Source: Spironucleus salmonicida (lineage: Eukaryota > Fornicata > Diplomonadida > Hexamitidae). Taken from it: a stretch of 64,000 nt of DNA. This document shows positions 40,539-52,071 of the stretch, in pieces. The stretch lies in assembly GCA_000497125.2 (NCBI GenBank), contig CM035317.1:169857-233856 (forward strand). The letters are read 5' to 3'. The position numbers and the translations under genes were made by a program. Below the pieces are notes generated by a model. It was not told where the DNA came from. It saw only the letters and a program-made list of their open reading frames with translations, and made no database searches. Within the stretch, counting starts at the first letter, position 1; the number at the start of each line of letters is the position of its first letter.

Positions 40539-42403
40539 TTTAGGGCGGAATTGAAAACTTGTTTTTTAATTTAAAAGTTATCAGAGAAAATAAAAACTAT
40601 ACTAAAATATATTTATAGAAGGAATAAAATATTTCATGTACACCTGAAAATAGCAAAAATAAAATAGATGGATTAAGTATTTATTCATAATAAGATTGCT
40701 ATTCAGAAACTTGAAATAATATAAATATAAATAATACAGTAAATACAAAAAAAGTAACTGATATTAAGTTTCAGTTATAAAACTCATTTGAATTATTAAC
40801 ATTATATTATTATTATTATAAAATTAATTTATGTTTAAATTAATAATTTAATATGATTAAGTAATTGGTATATTAATGAATATTTCGATTTCATCTTTTT
40901 GGATTATCTATGTCAATAATTAAAGGTTAAAATCTATTTTCAATAATTGAATATAATTATACAAAAACATATATTTTTCGAATAAATTGAGTAGAAATTG
41001 CTGTTTTTAACTAACTAAATAATTGATAAATTTTTGAAACTTTATGCTTAGATACTATAATAAATTATAGTATTTCAACCATTTTTTGATAGTATATAAA
41101 TTAAGATATAATACTAATAAATATAAAATAAGTATAACTGAAACTTACTTAAAATATTATAATTTATATTAATATATTTGATTAAAATTTATGAAAATAA
41201 AGTATATAAATTAATGCAGAAATTAGTAATATTCTAAATTTTGAACGCGTCATTCTTCATAAATAACCATTAAAGTTAACTTTATCTAATCAAAATAATA
41301 TTAGTTATCATTATTAAAGCAATTACATTAGTTTTGTAATAAATATATAATTATTATTATGACACTTTGTTTTATATATTAGGAAAACCATGTTCTGTTT
41401 TACATATAAATTAATAAATAGTATACTATATAATAATAATTTTATATAAAATGGGTCACAAAATGTCAACTGTGAATAATACATATTCAGGAGAACTATG
41501 TAATTTCACGTACGAGACCAAGAAATATAATAATTAAGTGATAAATTTGGCAGATTAATAAGTGTCCTCTAGCGAGGGTTGTGTCAACTTAATATAATGA
41601 TTGTATTTATACTATTAATCGACTTCCAATTTGAACTTCATATAAATATTATAGGCTTTCCTTAAAGATGCCAGAGCCTGTCTAAAACATTAAATTGATA
41701 TTAAAAGATATCATGATAAATAGATTTAAATATGGTTAATATTTATAGCTAATTTAAAGACAATAGGTAATTGTGCTAACCATTAAATATAGCCTTTCTG
41801 CTGCAAGTACATTAAACTATAAGGGCTTTCATCAATAAGTTTTGATTTATTTTTTTTAGTAACCAGTTCGTAGTTCCTATGCGTATCTAAGTAATTTTAA
41901 TATTTAATTTAGCTCATCCATTCTTAGTTATTTGATAATGACAAAAATATTCAGGCTTGAAAAATATAGTTGGGCATAATAGAGAATGATTGATATTATG
42001 TGTTAAATTCAGAATATACACAATTTCTAATTTTTCTACTACTTATAATAACATAATGTAACAATAATATTTACTATCTTAAAATCAGTTCATAACTTCA
42101 CAATGGTTATCTGTGTTCTTAATTTTGACATTATGATTTAGAATCATCAGCAAAAGTATACGAACTAATAAATTAAAATATTATTCTATAAAATTACATA
42201 CGATTATAATTTTAATAAATTAAGTAAAGTTAATTACTGTAAAATTTTACTACCAGTTCTGTCACTTAGTTTCTACTATAATATTATTTATATTTTTGTG
42301 GAACTACTATTATATAATAAAAATTTATACATTCTATTTTTTCATTAACAATACAAATTTAATATTTACATTAATACTAAATAATTATGTATTTATTATA
42401 AAA
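40539..42403. other. AT-rich spacer, nothing firmly recognised
   Basis: Nearly 1.9 kb of AT-rich DNA between divergent genes. A 49-codon frame (41451-41600, starting MGHKMSTVNNTY) ends in TGA; it is too short and unsupported to call. Confidence 0.5.
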
Positions 42404-43606
42404 ATGAACAGCAAAATGCTATACTTGGATGGGGCTGAGGGGTTGCTTTTGGTTTGCTTTGTCTATTAAATTCTGCACAAGTTCTTCAAAACAGATATAA
42501 TACAGTCATATGACATAGCACAGGATTTCACACTATGGTCCAAATACGTTGAGGCATTTTATGGAATAGCAGGAATTCGAGCATACCAATGGTCCAAACT
42601 AAACGCTATACGCTACATAAAGATATTTTGCACGAAGATTATACACTATTAGATAACGCACGGTATATTTTGCTTATTTCTATTTTTCATACCATACAGC
42701 GACTACAGACTTACCTGGAAGAATATTCTCATGCTACAAGGTTACTTTAAAGCTAGAAACGATATTTTCGACATAACGGCGGTATTCACGCAAATTTTTC
42801 AAGGATACACTATAATAGTCTGCTTATCTACCCGGTTTTTCAGCAAAAACGGAATACTATATTAATATGCCGTCATTTTCTTCCTATTTCTCCTTCGAAT
42901 CTTCTATATTTCGCGAATAATCTACACGAATAAAAGCTACCACTCACCACAAGCTTTCGTCGGCCAGGGCTATCAAGAGCTGATGGCCTTTGTGATCCTT
43001 TTTCGCCTAAGCCACCATTTCGAGCACCACCAACGCGACCGGAAATTCCTGGAAAGCCGCAGCCCGCTGGCAGTAGATGCCTTCGTCTTGGCCGGTGCAG
43101 TTCTAACGAGCCTCGCCCTGGGCCGCGTAAGCGCCATTTATTTGGACAGCACAATCTACCAACACAACGTGCTGCTAGCACTAGCCTACATCCTGCTGCG
43201 CCCGTTCTTCATTGCCATGGTTGGGGTCCTAATTATCCTTCTAGATTACAGCCGTTTGATAAAGCGATTTCTAGCGCTGCCCGTCCTCTCAAAACTCGTC
43301 TACCGCACGCGAATGTTCACTGTCACGTGTACGGGCGTATTTTATCAGCTCCTGTTATATCAGTTGCGACAGACCAAAATAGGTCCCTACGATCCGGTTC
43401 TGAGCGGAATCGTCGTCGTCGGCGCGCTTGTGCTGATTCAAGTATTTTCGGCGGTTCTATTCACGCTGTTCAACCCGATAATTCTGCTTTTATTCTCAGT
43501 TTTCGACGATTTTTGCGAGCAAATTAACGGCTATATCGTGCTCCTCAGGACAAATTTTTTGGCAAAATTCGTGCCGCATGCCTTCGAAAATGGTGATCTT
43601 TAGTGA
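42404..43606 (+). CDS. Multi-pass membrane protein, acyltransferase-3-like (tentative), 400 aa
   Basis: Continuous from ATG at 42404 through a final TAG (Gln) to TGA at 43604-43606. About eight to ten hydrophobic segments are visible (for example GIFCLFLFFIP, AVIFFLFLLRIFYI, VLLALAYILLRPFFI, ALVLIQVFSAVLFTLF). The opening LDGAEGLLLVCFVYQIL resembles the LDGLRG start of acyltransferase-3/NRF-6 membrane acyltransferases, and the last helices followed by a short tail fit that family, but the catalytic His is not obvious, so this is a guess. The first 450 bases are AT-rich and the rest GC-rich, repeating the within-gene gradient. No cysteine array is present, so it is unrelated to the flanking CRMPs. 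Confidence 0.55.
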
Positions 43607-43949
43607 GCTATAGAGGCGAAAACGATATTTGGGAACTTCGCTTGGTAGAAAGGTTTTAAGTAAGAAAAGCGCGTGGGATGTGGTTGTGTTGGGGAAGTTG
43701 TGAGTAATTTTATTTGCTAATTTTCGGTTCATTAAAATTTTAAGTGATTTATATTGCATAATAATGTATTTATAATTTTACCCTTCCTTTAATAACGAAT
43801 TCCAAGCATACTGGAAAAGTTTAGTTTGATAGTAAAATTATGTAATAGTGGAAATACTAGTGTTTATTAAAATGTTTTCGCTCAATATAATAATTACTAA
43901 GTTAATTGTCATAAAAGAGTAATTTGTCCTAATTATTTAAAAATATTTA
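43607..43949. other. Short spacer between convergent genes
   Basis: About 340 bases between the stops of the membrane protein and the large CRMP. Nothing was recognised. Confidence 0.5.
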
Positions 43950-46900
43950 TCACTGTTAATTCTACGCGGCGAGAATATTATGTTGTTGGTAGTATTTTTT
44001 AGGCTTACTCAGGTAGTGATAAACTATTATCCAAACCCCTCCAATAATTATAATGAGTGCAATTAGCAAGCATACTATATCTCCAACCCCAAGAAAGTTC
44101 TAAACTGATTCAGAAGTCTAACAGAGTGCAGGAGAATCATTGATAAGCTGGTAACCGTCCGCACACAACGAACACGAGCCTTCATAATTTTCAATATAGC
44201 CCTTCATGCAACCGTTGCATGTTTATTCTTTTGTGCATTCTTGACAATTATCTTTATTGCTACAATGACAGATATCAGTTCCGTCACACTTGGTGCAAAC
44301 ATGGTCTTTGCACATTTCGCCTTCCTCGCATGTGATGAAATTATCGCAGCTGATCTTACACTGATTGCCATCCAAAAACGCCCCTTCTACGCACTTAACA
44401 CAGTTTCTGCCGTTGCATGACGCACAGTTCGGCTGAAGGTGGTCCTCTGCGCATTTACACGACATGGAAAGTAGGAGCTGCGAACACTCAATGCACTGGC
44501 CGTACCCCTTGCATCCGTAGTTTTCGGCGCAGAATCGAGAGGATCCATCCTAGTCGCAGTTGCCGATATAGCCGGGTGGCGTGAGCACGCAAATCCCGCT
44601 CATTAGCGTGTTGCCGTTCATACATTATTTGCACTAATTTTAGTATCTCTCGCAGTTTGCACATCTCATGGCCTCATTTCCGACTTCAGTTTTGCCGCAG
44701 TTGCACTAGTACTGCATGCTCACTATTACTAGTGGATTTTCTGAGCACGCCTGGGGAGATTCTGGGCCTGCACAGTATTGATCACGATTTGGCGGAACTG
44801 TGCAAATGGGTACTTTGCAGTTGCCATTAATGTCTTGAGTCCAGCCCGGAATGCAGTTGAGGCAGGATTCAGCTGAGCCGCAATTCTGACAGTTGACTGC
44901 CTGACCGCATGAGCATGTTATTTGCTGATCGAGACAAAGCGCGCAAATACTATTGTTGCAGTACTAGCCAATGGGGCAGGGATTGAGCAGGTCGCAGTTT
45001 GGAGGAAGCTAGCACTTGCCGTTGAGGAGTACGAAGCCCTGAATACAGGCCTGACATGCGTTATTGAAGGCATTGCAGGTTTAGCAGTTCTTTGCGTCTC
45101 CACAATTGCACGTTTCCGTGCTGCTTAAAGAGCAGACCATACAAGAGCCGTCCTTGCCGGCTCCCTATGGGCAGTGGTAGCCTGGAAGGCAAGGAGTGCT
45201 GCATTTATTAGTAACACATTTACCACTTACTGGGGAAAAGCCGTTGATGCACTGAACACAGTCTGAGCTAGGGCAAAAAGCACAATTTATTAAGAATTAA
45301 TCCTAGCATTTACACGTTTTACCTTCCCTAATATGCGAACATGGTTTGCAGATATCCCCAGCTTATCCGTCGCAGAAGAAGTTGTCAAAGCATACTTTCG
45401 ATGTTAGCTCAGCATCGCAGCTATTATCGCCCGCTTCCTGCTCTCCGCAAGATTAATTTGGGAATTTGATCACTAACCCTGGGAGGCATTTGTCGCAGGT
45501 GTTAGAAAACCTACCGCATGTCGCGCAGTTAATAGCTGTTCCACATTTACAAGCGATTGTTTAGCCATCTACGCATTAACTGCATTCGTCCTAGGGCTTG
45601 CCCTTTTGATCGCAAATAAATCCATCCAAGCAGTGCAAATTAGACATGGTCTAATCGCAAATGTTAAGCGCGCACTTTCCATTGACAGGGTAATATCCAT
45701 ATCTACAGTCTGCACAAATTCTTCCAGAACAGGATTTGCAGTTCTACAACAAATTTCCATTGCAGTTACAGAATTTATCTTCATTAATATTTGCGCAAGA
45801 AACACAAAAATCAAGAAATTTACCCTCGCAAACGTTCCCGGATGAACAGCTAGCAGATGTTAATTCTTTACTACAAATATTTGGTATTGCCTGACATTCA
45901 CTAGAAGCAAACTAGTATCCCGCCTAGCATAATGCGCAGCCGCTGTATGAAGCATTGCAGGTCTAACAGTTCTAGCTGCCCCCACAGTTACATTAAATTG
46001 GAGATTTTGCAGTACATTCCTGACAGTTTATATGCATTTCTATCGGTTCAGACGGGCAGTAGTTGTTCAAAGCGCATTAACCTGAATCCTTACCCCCGAT
46101 GCAAGTATTTTGTCTGCAAATGTTAGAAATTGGGTAAAGGCCAGATTTGCATTCCACACAATTATTGTTTATGCATTTCGTGCAGTTCTATATCATGAGT
46201 GTACCGCATTTACAAGCATTATTAAATTTTATATTTTCACAGGATTCACATTGGTCACCGAAATTTCCAGTACAGTAGAACCCAGTATCGCAGAGCTAAG
46301 AATCAAACTGATATCCGCATGAATTTGTGTCTCTCACGCAGGTCACCCCCTCAATATGGTATCCGTGAAAACATTCTGCACAAGTATTTATGACCGATCC
46401 ACAATATTTACATTATAGCTGGGACCCGCAATTACATGCCTGTGTTCCGTCGCAAGTAGCGCACTCAGCATTTGGTTGAGACCCCTCCCTGCACAAATTC
46501 CCGAATGAGCAGTTGAGAGTGCTCGGAATCATTCCACAGATGTTAGACACGCATTCATCCTTGTATAGCGCAAACTTAGCGATGCAAATTTTACATTTTC
46601 CATCCTAATCCCCGCATTTCTAACAGTTTTTAGCCAACTTTGTACCGCATCTGCAGAACTAGTTTATACGCAGCTGCGAGCAGTTTTGGCAGGGGGAATA
46701 GGCCTCCCCGTTGCAAAATTAGTTCTAGTCGCATCTTGTTGATTGCTTTTTTGCGTCGCAAACATTCTCTTACTCAACGCAATTCCCTTCAAATAACTTA
46801 TATCCAATTAAGCATTAACCACATTTTGTCCCATCTGAATTGCAAGTGGAGCAATTAGGTCGTTTTCCGCACTTGCATGGCTAGCGTTAGTTTGACTAAC

Positions 46901-47213
46901 ATTTAACACAAAGTGTCGTTTATACAGTATGCGGAGGGCAGACGTATCCGTTATAACACTCTTGCATATAATTTGAGCAGAAGTTAGATACACAACTATT
47001 GTTGTTTAAAGGTTAAAAAAATTAAATACATATTGCACAGCCGTTACTAGCGCATTGCATGCAGTTAATTTCATATAAAGGGCTGCATCTACACATAAAA
47101 CCTTCTGTTATTTGGGAACATGGTGTGCACCTACCTGTGGTGCTCTAAGACATGCAGGAATAATTGTAGGTGCAACTGTAGCTAGATAAGTTAGCATCAC
47201 ATGTACCTGTCAT
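43950..47213 (-). CDS. Giant cysteine-rich membrane protein (CRMP), 1087 aa
   Basis: ATG at 47213 to TGA at 43950-43952; I scanned all plus-strand TCA triplets and none is in frame, so the 3.26-kb frame is intact under the TGA-only code. The N-terminus MTGTCDANLSSYSC has no signal peptide. The ectodomain repeats a unit of about 75 residues: GYYC/FYC...C..C......C.CG....NC..C......C..C..G......C....N.C. The end is LGVGDIVCLLIALIIIIGGVWIIV (membrane segment, about 1040-1064) and tail YHYLSKPKKYYQQHN. The protein at 47504-51401 has the same unit and is divergently placed with a 290-base gap. GC content is higher toward the 3' end (44.2-45.2 kb). Confidence 0.9.
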
Positions 47214-47503
47214 TTTATAAATTAGTAAATTATCTTTTATTAACTATAAATTATATCAAATCTTCAAAAAATTCCTTGGATATAATTTTTGGTATTTTTA
47301 TATGTTATTAAAAAAATTTCTATGATTAATAATACCAATTTATCGAATATTATATACTATTTAATAAATAATTAAAAATTAATTCTTTACCTCACAGAAA
47401 ACATAATATATAGAAATAATTTTATCTTAAGAAACCGAAAATAAACAGTTTTATTATAAATTATTATTATTATTAATTGATAGTAATTTCTATAATACCA
47501 TAA
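47214..47503. promoter_or_regulatory. Shared 290-base promoter region of two divergent giant CRMP genes
   Basis: The start codons of 43950-47213 (minus) and 47504-51401 (plus) are separated by only 290 very AT-rich bases, so the two promoters must lie here. No conserved box could be defined by eye. Confidence 0.55.
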
Positions 47504-50500
47504 ATGTCTATGTATGGAAACTGCCAGCATAAGATGACATCAGATGGATGCTTGAGTAACTCTTACTGCCCACCTAAAAATGAGCAAGAAGACACAGCAT
47601 GTAGGCAGTGCGACGTCAATATGATGCCAGGCATTTACTGCAACTGCTAGGATAATTTACGGCTAAATTGCTCGTAATGTAATGGTATTTTTTGTTAGGC
47701 ATGCATTACAGGTTTTGTTCTATAAAAAGATAAATGCGAGCTTCAAAAAGGCAATTGCAGCTTGTCATAGAATACATGTCCGCATAACACGTTCTGCCAG
47801 CGTCAAAATACAAAAAGCTGCTAAAGCTGTTACAATATCAGCATTCTTGACAAATGCAATTGCGCTGGAACAATGATACAAGGGTGCCTAAATTGTGATC
47901 AAAATAAATGTCTTACCTGTATTTCTAGTCTTATTCTATACAATGGAAACTGTGTAGATAGTATTCCACGCATTGACTGCAGAAACATTGGTGCGCGATG
48001 CCCCACCGGAACATACTGCCGGCAACCTGAAAAAATATGCTCTAGCTGTGCTTACCTTGACCAGACCGGCAGTCCGAATAACTTACTATGCGAGTGCTAC
48101 GGAAAGCTCATAACTGGATGCGCGGAATGCAGTGTTAAAGGCTGTCAGCGATGTCATAGCGGCCTGCGTTACACGTACGGAGCATGTTAGGTTCCAGGGG
48201 ACTGTAAAAGATCAGAAACGAGCTTTTCATGCAGCATGAAGTTTTACTGCGACCCTGATAATGACTGCATGCCGTGCGAGACCATGAAACAGCACGGAGG
48301 ATGTCACTGCAACTCTACGCGGAAGATGTTCGAATGCATGATATGCGGCCCCAATTTGGACTGTGCTGTGTGCAAATTCGGGTTCCTGCTGGTCAGTTTG
48401 AGCATCGGCAAAGACTGCGCAGCCAACTATTGCACGGAGGACGAGACCCAATGTAGCAACGGCTACTACTGCCCAGAAGTACGGGGTACGACCGAGTGTC
48501 TAAAATGCAGTGGTACCTAACCTGCGCCCTGCAAGTGCTTTTACATGCAAAACTGTTTAACTTGTAATTTGGACTCTAAAATGTGTGATTTGTGCCTTCC
48601 AGGATTTGTCAAAAATAGAGAAAATTAGTGTGTGGCCAAGACAAATGTATGCAGCCCGTAACAGAATTCAGATAACTGCGATTCTGGATTTGTTTGTCTA
48701 GGAAAAGCAGGCGATGACTGTAAAAATTGTTAATACTTGACGATAGATAAATAATGCAATTGCGATGGAAATTTAATAGAAAATTGTCTCAAATGCAATG
48801 GTAAATTATGTAGATAGTGCCCCATTGGATTTTTGCTAGTTAGCGGTGAATGTATCCCAAATCGATGTGGGGAAACTATATCTACTTAAAACTGTTTAAG
48901 TGACTATTATTGCCCAAAAGAATCGACTCAAATCGCATCCCCATGTCTTAAATGTGATGCTTAGTAATAAGAATGTAAATGTGGAAACTTGTAACATTGT
49001 TAAACTTGCGGTAGTGCTGTAGATACTTGTTCTAAATGCTTTTATGGTTATGAAAAGTCTCCATCCACATAACATTGTTAGTTAAAAACCAATATTTGCG
49101 ACTATGCTAATGGATCTACGATATGTTTTAGTGGAAATTACTGTAAAGATAGTTTTGGTGATCCATGTGTTTCTTGTACAAACTTAACGGAAGGTCAAAA
49201 ATGTAATTGTGGAGGAAAAGTATTTCTTCAATGTCTTGAATGTTCGACTAATAGCTGTGCAAAATGTTTATATGGTTATTTTCTGTTTAATGGTAATTGT
49301 GTTGAAAATATTTGTTTTTCTGGAGGGTCATCAAACAACTGTCTAGTTGGGACTTATTGCCCTCCAGGGTCAGGAGAAAAAGTCAACTGTATTGAATGTT
49401 CAGCTTCATCGCCAGACATATGCTCTTGTGGCGCAAATAATTGTCAGACCTGTGGATCTATCTAAAATACTTGTGGATCCTGTATTATTGGGTATTAGTT
49501 GGATAAAGATAACCAATGTACATTAAAACCGAATATATGCGACACAAACAACCGATCAAGTTTATGCAACGATAATTATTACTGTAAGAGCACGTTCGGC
49601 AATAGTTGCTCTAGCTGCGGACAAATATAATAAGGCGAGAGGTGCCGTTGTGATGGGTCCGAAATAGCAAACTGCATTGTGTGCTCCTAATAAAAATGTT
49701 AGCAGTGTTTATCTGGGTTCAAGCTCTACGAAAACACTTGTGTTACCAATATGTGCGACGACGCAGCAGGCCTTCGAAATGCTTCATTGGATTCTAATGT
49801 CCTCCTGGCTCCCTACCTGGAACTTAGTGTCAGGAGTGCTCAGTAAATATCAACAGTCAATGTCAATGCGATGGTGCTCAAAACTGTCATACTTGCGGTG
49901 AAATTGATGGAACATGCAAAGATTGCCTCTATGGGTATAAAATGAACGAAAACACTTTGTAATGTGAAAAGATAACTGATAGCACTAAAAACATATGCGA
50001 CGATAAAAATATGTCTTCAAGATGTGATTCTTAGCAGTTTTGCATGGGTCCTACGGAGATTCCTGTCTTTCTTGCAGTATGATTTAGTTGAGTAAAAGTT
50101 GCAATTGTGATACTAAGTTAAAAGAAAATTGTCTATTTTGCGATGGATAATAATGCATGATGTGTTTAAAAGGGTATTATGTTCACAATGGCGAGTGCTT
50201 AATTAATAAGTGTGACTCCAAAAATCCATGTTTTGATAATTTCTACTGTGATCCTGCTACTAATTCTTGTACGTAGTGCTCTTCAATAGGTACGTACGAC
50301 TGCAATTGTGGAAGTGCTCAAAATTGCTAGACGTGCGCTGCACAGGGAGATACGTGTCAAACCTGTATTCGTGGTTATAATCTAATTAACGGTTCTTGTT
50401 ATCCAAAACTGCCTTGCCTGCATACGGCTGACTGCCCCCTAAACTAATATTGTGGGTCGGATAATAAATGTGACATTTGTTTTGGTCAGCCAACTTCTTG

Positions 50501-51401
50501 CAATTGTGGGAGTGCAATAAATTGCTACTATTGTGGAGCCTCTGGAGGCTGCGCGAGCTGCCTTCCTGGCTACGGAACAGACCAAATATTTTCATGCTCA
50601 ATCCCGATTTGCAGTATCGAGATACCACCTGGAAGTTACTGCAGTGGCCCAGATGCGGCCAGTAAGTGCCCATCTGCTACAACTGCCTGCAACTGTGGTT
50701 TTGCACAGAACTGCTCGTAGTGTACCGCGGACTTATCCCACTGCGAAGACTGCCTTGATGACTCCATCATGATCGACAACGAATGCGTTATCGCGCCACC
50801 TGGGTATACCGGGGTATGCAATGACCCTTCAGACTCGTCGAAGTGCTTATCGGGGTTCGCTTGCATCCTCGTTCCAACATGTCACTCCTGCCAAAATGTA
50901 TCGGCAGGTTATCTTTGCAACTGCCACGGGAAGCAGTACGCTTCGTGCATTCAATGTGACCGGGATAAATGCGGGGTGTGTTTCACGCACTTTGTGCTGA
51001 TCGACGGAAAGTGCGAAACCGAGTGTTAGGCTAGCTCTGAGTGCAAAATTGGTCAGCAGTGTGGTAAGTAGAGAGCGTGCCAGGACTGCAACGGGTAAAT
51101 GGAATGCAACTGCGATGGGATGCTGAACTGCAAGGAATGCAACGATACCAGCTGCACCGTCTGCCAGTATGGGTGGAAATAGACCGATAAGAGCAGCTGT
51201 GCAAAGTGTGCGAGCGGATTTGTCATGTCTGACGGGATCTGCAATAGGGTGGAAAAGCCAGAGAATAAAGTCCTCACTGCAATTAACATTATAGGAATGG
51301 TATTCGCCCTAATAATCATCATATGTGGTATTTTGGGGATCATAATCTACTATGTAAGACGCCCCAAGAGGCATACTTTCCAGCATAGTATGGCGAGATG
51401 A
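47504..51401 (+). CDS. Giant cysteine-rich membrane protein (CRMP), about 1299 aa, two frameshifts
   Basis: ATG at 47504 opens a cysteine array of the same 75-residue unit as the divergent neighbour. The frame is lost twice: near 49775-49780 (CGAAATGC, after DDAAGLRN) and near 50047-50052 (CATGGGTCC, after QQFCMG). In each place one missing base restores the expected cysteine unit, and both sit in short homopolymers (AAA and GGG). The last frame runs to TGA at 51399-51401 with membrane segment NIIGMVFALIIIICGILGIIIYYV and tail RRPKRHTFQHSMAR. No internal TGA occurs in the correct frames. Either a very recent pseudogene or an assembly error; I favour error. No signal peptide (MSMYGNCQHK). Confidence 0.82.
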
Positions 51402-52071
51402 GTGACGTTATTCTATATTCCTGACTGAGCCAAATTAAAGTTTTCTGCAGAAGTTAAAGTAATAGCGACTATTTGCATTAACGAAGATTATATTTCTATA
51501 AACTATTTTGAGAAAAAATGAAATTCGAGCATTCCTCCGTGTGAGACCCAGACCAGTGAACACCAAACGCTCATTGTATAAAATTAAAACGTACTCGCTT
51601 CAGTTGTTTCATTAAATTCAAAAATACTTCAGTTGCCTCTATTGTTATGCTTCCTCTATATTTTACTTGGAGTTGCATTGGAATTCACGTCATATCCGCC
51701 CATGACAATAAAATATGAGATATTTTCTACATTCCGGCCTACACTAGCGGGGATAGTCAATTAAGGTATAAGCCTCAATAAGTTAGTTACAGCGAATCGG
51801 CATCATCATTAATCATGGAGTCCTAGCAAAGCGCAGCAGCCGCTACTATTTTAACTGGATATTACCCCAATAATATATTAATCGCAAACTATCAAAAATT
51901 TTAACTTTATATTTCTTTCTGCTAAGCGTTCTTGCTGTTATGGTTGGGTAATCGCATTCAACAAAGTTTGGAAGGGAATCAATAATAGGCATGTAACGTT
52001 ATTTTATATTATATAAACCATAATCATACTTCGAAAATGGAGTATAGCAAAGTAATATTTGAAGCTTGTAA
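51402..52071. other. Spacer between convergent CRMP and LRR genes
   Basis: A 59-codon minus-strand frame (51813-51992, starting MPIIDSLPNFVECDYPTITA) has LRR-like sequence and might be a detached 3' piece of the LRR gene. Otherwise nothing was recognised. Confidence 0.4.

Noticed and set aside
49760-50070. Introns as the explanation for the two frame changes in the giant CRMP
   Set aside because: Only one base is missing at each point and the cysteine spacing is continuous; there is no room for an intron.
30554-51401. Giardia-type variant surface proteins
   Set aside because: The family plan is similar, but the conserved CRGKA-like tail is absent: each CRMP here has a different basic tail, and no signal peptide is seen.
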